Shown here piece after piece: positions 44,488 through 53,766 of a DNA stretch of 64,000 nucleotides (position 1 is its first letter; every line of letters starts with the position of its first letter). A program made the position numbers and the translations under genes. A model generated the notes under the pieces. It did not search any database and had not been told where the DNA came from. It saw only the letters and a list, made by a program, of their open reading frames with translations. The DNA is taken from assembly GCA_963977065.1 (NCBI GenBank), contig CAXBNF010000001.1, positions 186,001-250,000 on the forward strand. Direction: 5' to 3'. The stretch is from Planktosalinus sp963977065. Lineage in GTDB: Bacteria > Bacteroidota > Bacteroidia > Flavobacteriales > Flavobacteriaceae.

Positions 44488-45549
44488 ATGAGCAAGCAGG
44501 AAACTATTATAGTAGGAATTTCAATAGGAGATTTAAACGGCATTGGCCCTGAAATTGTTTTAAAAACGTTTGAGGATCCCAGAATGCTTGAATTTTGCAC
44601 CCCTTTAATTTTTGCTTCCGTAAAATCATTATCATTTATAAAAAAGGCTTTAGAGATTAGCACTCCAATTCATGGGATTGATCATATCAATCAATTGATA
44701 CCAGGCAAGGTGAATGTTCTGAATGTTTGGAAGGAAAATATAGATATAGACTTTGGAGTTGAAAACAATACAATGGGTGAATATGCCATAAAATCACTAC
44801 AAGCAGCTGTTAAAGCATTAAAATCAAACATCGTTGATGTACTTGTTACAGCTCCCATAAACAAGCACAACATACAATCTGAAAAATTTAAATTTCCCGG
44901 CCATACAGACTACCTTGCGCAGGAGCTAGAAGGCGAAAGCCTCATGTTTATGGTAACAGATAAACTAAAAGTTGGATTGTTGACAGACCACGTCCCCGTT
45001 AAAGACATTTCAAAACACATCACTAAACAACTTATAGAAAAGAAAATCGATACCATTTATAAAGCATTAAAACAGGATTTTGGAATCACTGTGCCAAAAA
45101 TTGCTGTTTTAGGCATCAATCCACACACGGGAGATAATGGGGTCATTGGCGATGAAGACGACAAAGTACTCAGACCAACATTGGAGAAAATAAATCACTC
45201 AGGTAAAATAGTATATGGCCCTTATGCTGCAGATAGTTTTTTTGGCTCAGGGAATTATAAAAATTTTGACGCTGTAGTTGCCGCATACCATGACCAGGGT
45301 TTGATACCCTTTAAAACCTTATCTTTTGGGCATGGGGTCAACTATACCGCCGGCCTTAGTAAAGTTAGAACATCACCTGATCATGGCACCGCTTATGATA
45401 TCGCAGGAAAAAATACAGCAGACTTTACCTCCTTCAAAGAAGCTGTTTTTAAAGCCATACAGATTTACAAGAACAGAAATCAATATAAAGAAATTGCTAA
45501 AAACCCACTTAAAGCAACATTCAAAAAGTTATCCACAAAAAAGGGTTGA
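44488..45549 (+). CDS. pdxA: 4-hydroxythreonine-4-phosphate dehydrogenase
   Basis: Oxidises 4-phosphohydroxy-L-threonine in pyridoxal phosphate synthesis. The 353 residues have the metal-binding histidines in FPGHTDYLA, AAYHDQGLIPFK and TSPDHGTAYDIAGK, plus the N-terminal ISIGDLNGIGPEI. All catalytic blocks are intact and the length is standard. The next gene (DUF177) has its own promoter box, so pdxA is probably monocistronic. Confidence 0.97.
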   Translation: MSKQETIIVGISIGDLNGIGPEIVLKTFEDPRMLEFCTPLIFASVKSLSFIKKALEISTPIHGIDHINQLIPGKVNVLNVWKENIDIDFGVENNTMGEYAIKSLQAAVKALKSNIVDVLVTAPINKHNIQSEKFKFPGHTDYLAQELEGESLMFMVTDKLKVGLLTDHVPVKDISKHITKQLIEKKIDTIYKALKQDFGITVPKIAVLGINPHTGDNGVIGDEDDKVLRPTLEKINHSGKIVYGPYAADSFFGSGNYKNFDAVVAAYHDQGLIPFKTLSFGHGVNYTAGLSKVRTSPDHGTAYDIAGKNTADFTSFKEAVFKAIQIYKNRNQYKEIAKNPLKATFKKLSTKKG

Positions 45550-45578
45550 TAAAATATCAATGCTTTGAAATAAATTTT

Positions 45579-45586
45579 TATCTTTG
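45579..45586 (+). promoter_or_regulatory. Probable promoter -7 box of the DUF177-rpmF-fabH-acc operon
   Basis: TATCTTTG matches TAnnTTTG, about 53 bases upstream of the DUF177 start. Confidence 0.55.
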
Positions 45587-45639
45587 CACCCGCCTTTGAC
45601 GAAAGACATTGGGCAAAAATTATTGACGTAATGAAGCAT

Positions 45640-46170
45640 ATGAAAGAGTTTACAATCCCTTTTGTAGGATTGAAGCAAGGTGAGCATCATTTTGAGTACA
45701 AAATAGACAATACGTTCTTTTCACATTTTGAGTATGATGAATTTAATAATGTTGCCGTTATAGCAAAAGCGTTGCTTATTAAAAAATCAAATTCGCTGGA
45801 GTTTAACTTTACCATAAATGGTATTGTAAATGTAAATTGTGATGTTACAAATGAACCTTACGACCAGCTAATTGAAGGAAACCACCATCTTGTGGTAAAC
45901 TTTGGAGATGAATATAACGATGAAGACGACACACTTCTGCTAGTTCCACAAGGCACTTATGAAGTGAATATTCAGCAATATATTTATGAGCTTATAATCC
46001 TGTCTTTGCCGGCAAGAAGAGTACATCCCGGAGTTGAAGATGGCACATTGAATTCAGAAATACTTGATAAACTTAAAGAGTTAACACCTAAAGAAACGGA
46101 AGAGCAATCTTCAAAAAATGAAATAGATCCCAGGTGGGATGAACTAAAAAAACTATTAACGGATAAATAA
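45640..46170 (+). CDS. DUF177 protein (YceD type), encoded upstream of ribosomal protein L32
   Basis: A 176-residue protein from the ATG at 45640 (MKEFTIPFVGLKQG). An in-frame ATG three codons upstream (45631) is less like the family start. The protein has a beta-rich middle (LEFNFTINGIVNVNCDVTNEPY) and the conserved LPARRVHPG near residue 125. In many bacteria yceD precedes rpmF and is linked to 23S rRNA accumulation. It lies 8 bases before rpmF. Confidence 0.88.
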   Translation: MKEFTIPFVGLKQGEHHFEYKIDNTFFSHFEYDEFNNVAVIAKALLIKKSNSLEFNFTINGIVNVNCDVTNEPYDQLIEGNHHLVVNFGDEYNDEDDTLLLVPQGTYEVNIQQYIYELIILSLPARRVHPGVEDGTLNSEILDKLKELTPKETEEQSSKNEIDPRWDELKKLLTDK

Positions 46171-46178
46171 ATATTGCA

Positions 46179-46376
46179 ATGGCACATCCAAAGAGAAAAA
46201 TATCAAAGACCAGAAGAGACAAAAGAAGAACGCACTACAAAGCAACTGCACCGCAAATTGGAACCGATCCAACAACCGGAGAAGCACACCTTTACCACAG
46301 AGCACACTGGCATGAAGGAAAACTTTATTACAGAGGTCAAATTGTTATTGACTCAGTAGAAGAAGTAGAGGCCTAA
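46179..46376 (+). CDS. rpmF: 50S ribosomal protein L32
   Basis: A 65-residue basic ribosomal protein. The N-terminus MAHPKRKISKTRRDKRRTHY is the typical L32 start, followed by the Bacteroidota-type segment HLYHRAHWHEGKLYYRGQ. The zinc-binding cysteines of some L32 forms are absent, as usual in this group. An overlapping frame (46174-46359) is a shadow. A hairpin terminator follows at 46403-46432, so expression of fabH may be partly uncoupled. Confidence 0.96.
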   Translation: MAHPKRKISKTRRDKRRTHYKATAPQIGTDPTTGEAHLYHRAHWHEGKLYYRGQIVIDSVEEVEA

Positions 46377-46402
46377 AAGCTCCTTTTCAAAAAAATAATA
46401 TT

Positions 46403-46432
46403 AAACTCTCACTCGATGTGAGAGTTTTTTTG
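46403..46432 (+). terminator. Intrinsic terminator between rpmF and fabH
   Basis: A perfect stem of at least 9 bp (AACTCTCAC / GTGAGAGTT) with loop TCGAT is followed by seven or more T's. Confidence 0.85.
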
Positions 46433-46551
46433 TTTTTAACTTTTCTATATCTCAAAAACAACTTAATTTGCGCCAGATTTTGACTTTATTTTCGTATTTT
46501 CATCAAATTATACGCGTTTTAGTCAATTTTTAGTGAAATTAACTTAGTAGT

Positions 46552-47547
46552 ATGAACAAAATCACAGCAGCCATTACAGCTGTAGGAGCTTATGTTCCAG
46601 ATTTTATATTAACCAATAAAATGCTTGAAAGCATGGTTGATACAAATGATGAATGGATAACCTCCAGAACGGGAATTAAAGAAAGAAGAATTTTAAAAGA
46701 AAAAGGAAAAGGTACCTCTTTTCTGGCAATTCAGGCTGCAAAAGATTTACTTCAAAAGAAAAACCTTGACCCAAAAGAAATTGATATGGTTATTATGGCA
46801 ACCGCAACTCCAGATATGCCCGTCGCCATTACTTCTGCTTATGTAGCCACCGAAATAGGCGCCGTTAATGCATTCTCATATGACTTAATAGCTGCTTGCT
46901 CAAGCTTTCTTTTTGGAATGTCAACGGCTGCCAGATATATTGAATCCGGTAAGTATAAAAAAGTACTTCTTATTGGCGCAGATAAAATGTCCTCAATTAT
47001 AGATTATGAAGACCGCACTACTTGTATCATATTTGGTGATGGTGGTGGAGCCGTTTTATTTGAGCCCAATGAAGAAGGTTATGGTCTTCAAGATGAATTT
47101 TTAAGAACAGACGGCATAGGGAGACAGTCTCTAAAAATTGATGCCGGCGGTTCTATTCTTCCTGCTTCAGCAGAAACAGTTTCAAATAAACAACATTATG
47201 TGTTTCAAGATGGCCAGACTGTTTTTAAATTTGCCGTTTCTAATATGGCAGATGTGAGTGAAAAAATTATGACACGAAATAATTTAACAAATGAAACTGT
47301 AAATTGGCTGGTTCCACATCAAGCAAACAAAAGGATTGTTGATGCTACAGCAAGAAGGATGAAACTTGATGAAAGCAAAGTCATGATGAATATTCACCGA
47401 TATGGAAATACAACCTCAGCGACACTACCTTTGCTGTTGAGTGACTATGAAAAACAACTCAAAAAAGGAGATAACCTGGTTTTTGCTTCTTTTGGAGGAG
47501 GATTTACCTGGGGATCAATATATCTTAAATGGGCATATAACAGTTAA
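46552..47547 (+). CDS. fabH: Beta-ketoacyl-ACP synthase III
   Basis: Starts fatty-acid synthesis by condensing an acyl-CoA with malonyl-ACP. The 331-residue thiolase fold has the catalytic Cys116 (DLIAACSSFL), the His in VPHQANKRI (about 257) and the Asn in RYGNTTSATLP (about 287), the full Cys-His-Asn triad. TNDEWITSRTGIKER is the family N-terminal motif. It is followed by accB and accC, so the first steps of fatty-acid synthesis are clustered. Confidence 0.97.
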   Translation: MNKITAAITAVGAYVPDFILTNKMLESMVDTNDEWITSRTGIKERRILKEKGKGTSFLAIQAAKDLLQKKNLDPKEIDMVIMATATPDMPVAITSAYVATEIGAVNAFSYDLIAACSSFLFGMSTAARYIESGKYKKVLLIGADKMSSIIDYEDRTTCIIFGDGGGAVLFEPNEEGYGLQDEFLRTDGIGRQSLKIDAGGSILPASAETVSNKQHYVFQDGQTVFKFAVSNMADVSEKIMTRNNLTNETVNWLVPHQANKRIVDATARRMKLDESKVMMNIHRYGNTTSATLPLLLSDYEKQLKKGDNLVFASFGGGFTWGSIYLKWAYNS

Positions 47548-47573
47548 ACAAAACCAAAACTAAAATCAATATT

Positions 47574-48056
47574 ATGGATATCAAAGAAATTCAAAACCTT
47601 ATTAAGTTCGTTGCCAAATCTGGCGCTAGCGAAGTTAAGCTTGAAATGGGAGATATTAAAATCACCATAAAAACAGGCGGAGAAGAATCAAAAGGCGAAA
47701 CCACTTATATTCAACAAGTCCCCGTTCAGCAACAACCTCAACAGGTAGCTCAGCCCCAACAAGCCAATCAGGGAGCGCCTGAAAATGTTGGAGCCACCGC
47801 TAATGAAGATGACAAATATGTAACGATTAAATCACCTATCATTGGAACCTTTTACAGAAAACCTTCACCAGATAAACCCTCTTTTGTTGAGGTTGGAAGT
47901 ACAATTAAAGCTGGAGACCCACTTTGTGTAATTGAAGCGATGAAACTTTTCAATGAAATTGAAAGTGAAGTTTCGGGTAAAATTGTAAAAGTACTCGTTG
48001 ACGACTCTTCACCGGTTGAGTTTGACCAACCTTTATTTTTAATTGACCCGTCATAA
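47574..48056 (+). CDS. accB: Biotin carboxyl carrier protein of acetyl-CoA carboxylase
   Basis: A 160-residue carrier. The N-terminal helical part (MDIKEIQNLIKFVAKSG) is followed by a Gln/Pro-rich flexible linker (about 48-72, VQQQPQQVAQPQQ). The biotinyl domain (about 80-158) carries the biotinylated Lys in CVIEAMKLFNEIE. It is 26 bases downstream of fabH and 75 bases upstream of accC, all on the plus strand. Confidence 0.97.
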   Translation: MDIKEIQNLIKFVAKSGASEVKLEMGDIKITIKTGGEESKGETTYIQQVPVQQQPQQVAQPQQANQGAPENVGATANEDDKYVTIKSPIIGTFYRKPSPDKPSFVEVGSTIKAGDPLCVIEAMKLFNEIESEVSGKIVKVLVDDSSPVEFDQPLFLIDPS

Positions 48057-48131
48057 AACCAAGCTGTTTATAACAGTTTCTATTTTTACAATACAAAAAC
48101 TATTTAAGTTTAAACTTTAACTTAATAAACT

Positions 48132-49484
48132 ATGTTTAAAAAGGTACTTATCGCAAACAGAGGCGAAATTGCTTTACGGGTTATAAGAACTTGTAAGGAA
48201 ATGGGGATAAAAACAGTTGCAGTATATTCTACAGCAGACGCCGAAAGCCTTCACGTAAAGTTTGCAGACGAAGCAGTTTGTATAGGCCCACCACCCAGTA
48301 ATTTATCTTACCTTAAAATGTCAAATATAATAGCCGCAGCAGAAATCACAAATGCTGATGCCATTCATCCCGGTTACGGATTTTTATCAGAAAACGCTAA
48401 GTTTTCAGCTATCTGTAAAGATCACGGTATTAAATTCATTGGGGCTTCTCCTGAAATGATAGACAAAATGGGAGATAAAGCATCTGCTAGAGCTACCATG
48501 ATAGCGGCAGGAGTACCATGTATTCCAGGTTCAGAAGGTCTTTTGAAAGATTATGCAGATGCAGAAAAAACGGCTGATAAAATGGGCTATCCTGTTATGC
48601 TAAAAGCAACTGCAGGTGGAGGAGGAAAAGGAATGCGTGCCGTTTGGAAAAAGGAAAACCTGAAGGCAGCGTGGGACTCAGCCAGGCAAGAAGCAGGTGC
48701 CGCTTTTGGAAATGATGGCATGTATATGGAAAAACTCATTGAAGAACCCAGACATATTGAAATACAAGTGGTGGGAGACTCAACCGGGAAAGCCTGTCAC
48801 CTTTCAGAAAGAGACTGTTCTGTTCAAAGAAGGCACCAAAAGCTCACAGAAGAAACACCCTCTCCTTTTATGACAACTAAGCTTAGAAAGGCCATGGGAG
48901 ATGCAGCTGTAAAAGCCGCAGAATATATAAAATATGAAGGGGCCGGAACAGTAGAATTTTTGGTTGACAAACACAGAAACTTTTACTTCATGGAAATGAA
49001 CACACGCATCCAAGTCGAGCACCCCATCACAGAGCAGGTGATTGATTTTGATTTAATCAGAGAGCAAATACTCGTAGCAGCAGGCGTGCCCATTTCAGGA
49101 AAAAACTATACTCCAAATTTACATTCGATAGAGTGTCGTATCAATGCAGAAGACCCTTACAACGATTTTAGACCCTCGCCGGGAAAAATCACTGTGCTTC
49201 ATGCTCCCGGTGGTCACGGAGTAAGATTAGATACTCATGTGTATGCAGGATACAGCATTCCGCCAAACTATGACTCGATGATTGCAAAACTTATCACAAC
49301 CGCTCAAACCCGAGAGGAAGCTATTAATAAAATGAAAAGAGCGCTGGATGAGTTTGTGATTGAAGGAGTTAAAACAACCATACCGTTTCATAGACAATTG
49401 ATGGATCATCCTGATTATTTAGCAGGAAACTATACAACAAAATTCATGGAATCTTTCAAAATGGAAGAACCCGAAGAAGAATAA
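48132..49484 (+). CDS. accC: Biotin carboxylase of acetyl-CoA carboxylase
   Basis: An ATP-grasp enzyme that carboxylates biotin on AccB. The 450 residues begin MFKKVLIANRGEIALRVI, with HPGYGFLSENA (about 78-88), the glycine-rich ATP loop KATAGGGGKGMR (about 159-170), ERDCSVQRRHQKLTEE and the metal/catalytic MEMNTRIQVEHPITE (about 285-299). It is complete. It is the last gene of the operon, closed by a terminator at 49492-49518. Confidence 0.98.
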   Translation: MFKKVLIANRGEIALRVIRTCKEMGIKTVAVYSTADAESLHVKFADEAVCIGPPPSNLSYLKMSNIIAAAEITNADAIHPGYGFLSENAKFSAICKDHGIKFIGASPEMIDKMGDKASARATMIAAGVPCIPGSEGLLKDYADAEKTADKMGYPVMLKATAGGGGKGMRAVWKKENLKAAWDSARQEAGAAFGNDGMYMEKLIEEPRHIEIQVVGDSTGKACHLSERDCSVQRRHQKLTEETPSPFMTTKLRKAMGDAAVKAAEYIKYEGAGTVEFLVDKHRNFYFMEMNTRIQVEHPITEQVIDFDLIREQILVAAGVPISGKNYTPNLHSIECRINAEDPYNDFRPSPGKITVLHAPGGHGVRLDTHVYAGYSIPPNYDSMIAKLITTAQTREEAINKMKRALDEFVIEGVKTTIPFHRQLMDHPDYLAGNYTTKFMESFKMEEPEEE

Positions 49485-49491
49485 TTAAGCA

Positions 49492-49518
49492 AAGCTCCGT
49501 AACGGAGCTTTTTTTAGA
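49492..49518 (+). terminator. Intrinsic terminator after accC
   Basis: A 9-bp perfect stem AAAGCTCCG-TAA-CGGAGCTTT (49492-49512) runs into a T tract. The next gene starts at 49520, directly after it. Confidence 0.85.
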
Positions 49519-49519
49519 T

Positions 49520-50635
49520 ATGCACTTAAGCTATTGGGAAAATAAATCTTGGTTTCAATCCCTCGACTTTACAGTTGTGGGAAGTGGAATTGTGGGTTTA
49601 AATTGCGCACTCAGCCTTCGTAAAAAATATCCGAAAAGCAAAATTCTTGTTTTGGAAAGAGGACCTCTACCAAGTGGCGCAAGCACAAAAAATGCCGGAT
49701 TTGCTTGCTTTGGAAGTCTTTCAGAAATTGTTGAGGACTTAAAATTCCACTCTGAAGAGGAAGTGTTTGGACTTGTTAAAATGAGGCTGGATGGATTGGA
49801 TTTTCTCCGAAAAAACTTAGGTGATACCACAATTGATTATCAAGAATGGGGAGGGAATGAATTGTTTAGAAAAAATGATAGTTCACTTTTTGAAAGCTGC
49901 TTAACAAAAATAGAAGACGTCAATAAATTACTAAAACCATTATTCAAAACGGAAGCATTTATAGAGTCTAAAAATGAGTTTGGTTTTCAAAATATTATCG
50001 AAAATGTATTTTTTACCCCATTTGAAGGTCAAATCGATACCGGAAAAATGATGGTCGCTTTAGTAAAAAAGGCAATTTCAAAAAACATTTTAATCGTCAA
50101 TGGCCTTGAGGTTACAAAATTTGGAGATAACAAAAGTAAGGTGTCAATTGAAATCAACAACAATTATCAGTTTGAAACAAATAAACTTTTGATAGCGACC
50201 AATGGATTTGCTAATGAAATTTTGGAGGAAGATATTCAGCCGGCAAGAGCACAGGTTCTCATTACAAAACCAATTAAAAACTTACAATTAAAAGGCAATT
50301 TTCATCTTGATAAAGGGTACAATTATTTTAGAAACATTGATAGTAGAATTCTTTTGGGAGGGGGAAGAAATTTGGATTTTGATCAGGAAGAGACAACAAA
50401 GTTTGGTTTAACAGAAAAAATTCAAACACATCTCGATCAATTGTTAAGTGAAGTGATTCTTCCCAATCAATCCTTTGAAATTGACCAAAGATGGAGCGGT
50501 ATTATGGGGGTGGGCACCCAAAAAAAGCCCATAATAAAGCAACTTTCTGACAATGTGTTTTGTGGCATCAGGTTGGGAGGCATGGGAGTGGCGATTGGAT
50601 CGTTGATTGGTAAAGATCTTGCGATGCTTAGCTAA
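49520..50635 (+). CDS. FAD-dependent oxidoreductase of the DAO family
   Basis: A 371-residue flavoenzyme. The dinucleotide-binding motif VVGSGIVGLNCA is at about residues 20-31, followed by the acidic ribose contact in VLERG and by GASTKNAGFACFGS, typical of D-amino-acid/glycine-oxidase-like enzymes. The C-terminal RWSGIMGVG and IRLGGMGVAIG close the FAD site. The substrate is unknown; amine or amino-acid oxidation is the family theme. The start is an ATG immediately after the accC terminator, so its promoter would have to overlap the terminator, or it depends on read-through. Confidence 0.88.
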   Translation: MHLSYWENKSWFQSLDFTVVGSGIVGLNCALSLRKKYPKSKILVLERGPLPSGASTKNAGFACFGSLSEIVEDLKFHSEEEVFGLVKMRLDGLDFLRKNLGDTTIDYQEWGGNELFRKNDSSLFESCLTKIEDVNKLLKPLFKTEAFIESKNEFGFQNIIENVFFTPFEGQIDTGKMMVALVKKAISKNILIVNGLEVTKFGDNKSKVSIEINNNYQFETNKLLIATNGFANEILEEDIQPARAQVLITKPIKNLQLKGNFHLDKGYNYFRNIDSRILLGGGRNLDFDQEETTKFGLTEKIQTHLDQLLSEVILPNQSFEIDQRWSGIMGVGTQKKPIIKQLSDNVFCGIRLGGMGVAIGSLIGKDLAMLS

Positions 50636-50724
50636 TTTAATCGTATTTTTATATGATTTGAAAAATTTTACAGAAAAATCAGTTATATTGTACCCTTGAT
50701 TTACAGTTATTTAAAATTAGTAGT

Positions 50725-52107
50725 ATGCATAAAGTAAAATTCCCCATTTCACTGCTTTCACTTTTCTTGTTATTTGCTTCTTGCTCATCAGATGATGAAG
50801 GATATGTTGCATTAAACATTATCACAAACAGCGATAGTGCAGAAGTATTTAGAAATTTAACAATTGAAATAGACGTGCTTTCAAATGACGAAAACATTCC
50901 TACAACGGGAACGCTCTCCCTTAGCACTCCACCACAAGGAACGGTTTCAGTCTTAGACCCAAACAACACACCTAATAATCCAAGCGATGACATCGTTTTA
51001 TATACTCCTAGCATTACTTTTGTGGGAGAAGATTCTTTTCAATATACTATCTGTGATAACACAGAAAATTGTGCTACAGAAACAGTAACTGTCAATGTCC
51101 TTGAAGCATCACCGGTAAATTTTAATTTAGAAAATATGCCCTATCCAACGCTCTCTGAGTATAATTTTTATGATGGAAATATGGCAGATTTAAATCCTGT
51201 TTATGGGGTGTTGCCATATGAGTTAATCACTCCTTTGTTCACAGATTATGCAATTAAGAAACGATTTATTTGGATGCCCACAGGTTCTTCATCCAGTTAT
51301 GTAAGTGATGGAGCCATTTTTGATTTTCCGGTTGGTACAATTATTATAAAAAACTTTTATTATGATAATGTGTTGCCAGAAAACCAAACGAAAATATTAG
51401 AAACCAGGCTTCTTATTAAAATGCCAACAGAATGGATTTTTGCTGAGTACATCTGGAATGATGAGCAAACAGAAGCGGTGTATGATATGCAAGGAAGATT
51501 TGTTCCAATAGAGTGGCTTCAGAACGGCGAGCCAAAATCTGTTAATTACAGAATCCCCTCTCAGTCTGAATGCTTGACCTGTCACAAAACAGTTGGTGAT
51601 GCAATACCCATTGGGCCAAAACCACAAAACATAAACTCAATTTTTAACTTTCAAGACGGAAATAAAAACCAACTTGCCAAATGGGAAGAAATGGGATATT
51701 TAGAAAGTAATTATCCCGGAAATATTAATACTACAGTAAAGTGGGACGATCCCTCACAGCCATTAGAACTGAGAATGCGCTCTTACTTTGATTCAAACTG
51801 TGCTCATTGTCACTCCCCGGGGGGACATTGTGATTACAGGCCCATAAGACTTGCGTATAACGAGTCTTCAAACCCAGAAAATTTGGGAATTTGTGTAGAA
51901 CCTGAAGGAGATATCAGTATTTGGATTGAAGAAGATCCCACACATTTGATTGCTCCCGGAGATATTGAAAACTCAGTTATTTACTTCAGAATGAATACTA
52001 CTGAAGACGCCATAAAAATGCCACTTATTGGCAGAAATTTAATTCACGAAGAAGCAGTTTCATTACTGGTTGAATGGATAAATTCACTAGAGGGCAACTG
52101 CGAATAA
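50725..52107 (+). CDS. Lipoprotein with Ig-like domain and two CxxCH haem motifs
   Basis: A 460-residue exported protein. The signal peptide ends LLFASC, followed by SSDDEG, so it is a lipoprotein. An Ig-like beta-sandwich (about 30-125) resembles the repeats seen in adhesins (VLSNDENIPTTGTLSLS ... VGEDSFQYTICD). The C-terminal part (about 130-455) has two c-type haem sites, CLTCH (about 286-290) and CAHCH (about 356-360), as in SO2930-like dihaem proteins. It precedes two secreted FG-GAP proteins on the same strand. Confidence 0.85.
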   Translation: MHKVKFPISLLSLFLLFASCSSDDEGYVALNIITNSDSAEVFRNLTIEIDVLSNDENIPTTGTLSLSTPPQGTVSVLDPNNTPNNPSDDIVLYTPSITFVGEDSFQYTICDNTENCATETVTVNVLEASPVNFNLENMPYPTLSEYNFYDGNMADLNPVYGVLPYELITPLFTDYAIKKRFIWMPTGSSSSYVSDGAIFDFPVGTIIIKNFYYDNVLPENQTKILETRLLIKMPTEWIFAEYIWNDEQTEAVYDMQGRFVPIEWLQNGEPKSVNYRIPSQSECLTCHKTVGDAIPIGPKPQNINSIFNFQDGNKNQLAKWEEMGYLESNYPGNINTTVKWDDPSQPLELRMRSYFDSNCAHCHSPGGHCDYRPIRLAYNESSNPENLGICVEPEGDISIWIEEDPTHLIAPGDIENSVIYFRMNTTEDAIKMPLIGRNLIHEEAVSLLVEWINSLEGNCE

Positions 52108-52133
52108 TTACCAAATATTAAAACCTTATAAAA

Positions 52134-53747
52134 ATGAAAAAAATTACATTAGCAATCTTTGCCTTCGGCTTGAGTATCCAAGGCTTTAATGCACAAATTA
52201 GTTTCACCACCGAAATAATTCCAACTTCCGGACAATACAACATATGTGCTGTAGATATGAACGGAGACTATCTTGACGACATTGTCTCAGTAAGCGGTAC
52301 AAATATTCAGGTGTTTTACCAAAACCCTGATGGAACTTTTACAGAACAAAACTTTACTACTACCCAGGCAAACAACTTGCCGTCATGGAGTCTCGCAGCC
52401 GGTGATATAACAGGCAACGGTTTCAACGATTTGATGTATGGAAGTAGCAGCGGCGTTACTTTTATGTATGCAGATAACAATGGAACTGGTTTTACTGAAG
52501 TCTCTTATCCTGAATTTGTTTTTGTACAACGCACAAACTTTGTTGATATTGATAATGATGGCAATTTAGATGCTTTTGCCTGTCACGATATTGCTCCCAA
52601 TGTTTACTATATTAATGATGGTGATGGGAATTTAGAATACAATCAAGGGGGTCTGGGAGATGTTCCTGTTGGAGGCCATTATGGGTCTATTTGGATAGAC
52701 TACAACAATGACGGTAATCTGGATTTATTCATTGCAAAGTGTAGTGGAGGTGGTCAAGGCGCCACGGCAAAATACAATGAATTACATAGAAATAATGGAG
52801 ACGGTACATTTACAGATGTGAGCGTTGAGTCTGGATTGAGAGACCCTATACAAACATGGTCTTCTGCCTGGGGAGATTTTGACAATGACGGTTTCATGGA
52901 TGTTTTGGTTGGAGCAAGTTCGTTTTCAGACGGAAGTCACAAACTGATGAGAAACAATGGAGATGGTACTTTTACAGATATTACTGCCGGATCTGGCTTT
53001 GATATTTTTGGCGGAACAAGTATAGAGCACGCTACTTATGACTTTAATAACGATGGTTATTTAGACATTATGGGGAATTCAAACACTATTTACCTCAACA
53101 ATGGAGATATGACTTTTACGCCCTTTATAGTGCCATTTTCAGGAGCTTCAATTGCCGATTTAAACAACGACGGATTCCTGGATGCTTTTAGAGGAGGTAA
53201 TATTCATTACAATGACGGCAACGACAATAACTGGATTGTCATTAATACACAGGGTGTAGAAAGTAATAGAAATGGTATTGGCGCCAGAGTTGAAATTACA
53301 AGTGCCTTGGGAACTCAAATTAGAGATGTAAGAAGTGGAGAAGGCTTTAGACATATGAGCACTTTAAATACTCACTTTGGCATTGGAAGCGATACCGAAA
53401 TAGATGAACTTGTTATTAAATGGCCTTCAGGCATTGTTGATGTAATCACAAATCCTGACATTAACACCGCTCACCTCATTATTGAAGGTCAAACACTTAG
53501 TGTTGATGAAAATACACTAGCAAATATTTCATTGTCTCCAAACCCGGCTACAAGTTTGATAACAATTAACTACAGCGAAAACCTAAAAGGATCTGCAGTA
53601 GCTATCTATGACGTTATGGGAAGAACTGTATTAAGAAATACCCTTGAGAGAAATTCCATTGATGTTTCAAATCTTAATACAGGTATGTATTTTATAAATC
53701 TTAATTTAAATGGTAAAACGGCTCGATTAAAGTTTATTAAAAAGTAG
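52134..53747 (+). CDS. Secreted FG-GAP/VCBS and UnbV protein with type IX sorting tail (copy 1)
   Basis: A 537-residue exported protein. The signal peptide covers residues 1-20 (GFNAQ). Several FG-GAP/VCBS repeats with calcium-binding DxNxDG-type loops (VDIDNDGNLDAF, IDYNNDGNLDLF, GDFDNDGFMDVL, YDFNNDGYLDIM) form a beta-propeller (about 30-380). An ASPIC/UnbV domain (about 385-445, ARVEITSALG ... HFGIGSDTEIDELVIKWPSG) follows. The last 75 residues (SLSPNPATSLITINY ... LKFIKK) are a type-A type IX secretion sorting domain. It is a tandem paralogue of the next gene, 19 bases away. Confidence 0.9.
   Translation: MKKITLAIFAFGLSIQGFNAQISFTTEIIPTSGQYNICAVDMNGDYLDDIVSVSGTNIQVFYQNPDGTFTEQNFTTTQANNLPSWSLAAGDITGNGFNDLMYGSSSGVTFMYADNNGTGFTEVSYPEFVFVQRTNFVDIDNDGNLDAFACHDIAPNVYYINDGDGNLEYNQGGLGDVPVGGHYGSIWIDYNNDGNLDLFIAKCSGGGQGATAKYNELHRNNGDGTFTDVSVESGLRDPIQTWSSAWGDFDNDGFMDVLVGASSFSDGSHKLMRNNGDGTFTDITAGSGFDIFGGTSIEHATYDFNNDGYLDIMGNSNTIYLNNGDMTFTPFIVPFSGASIADLNNDGFLDAFRGGNIHYNDGNDNNWIVINTQGVESNRNGIGARVEITSALGTQIRDVRSGEGFRHMSTLNTHFGIGSDTEIDELVIKWPSGIVDVITNPDINTAHLIIEGQTLSVDENTLANISLSPNPATSLITINYSENLKGSAVAIYDVMGRTVLRNTLERNSIDVSNLNTGMYFINLNLNGKTARLKFIKK
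53415..53650 (+). repeat. Identical 236-base block, copy 1
   Basis: From 53415 to 53650 the sequence is identical, base for base, to 55033-55268. It encodes the end of the UnbV domain and most of the type IX sorting domain. On both sides the two genes differ at scattered synonymous and non-synonymous positions. Confidence 0.9.
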
Positions 53748-53766
53748 TATACTAAAGTAAAATCAA

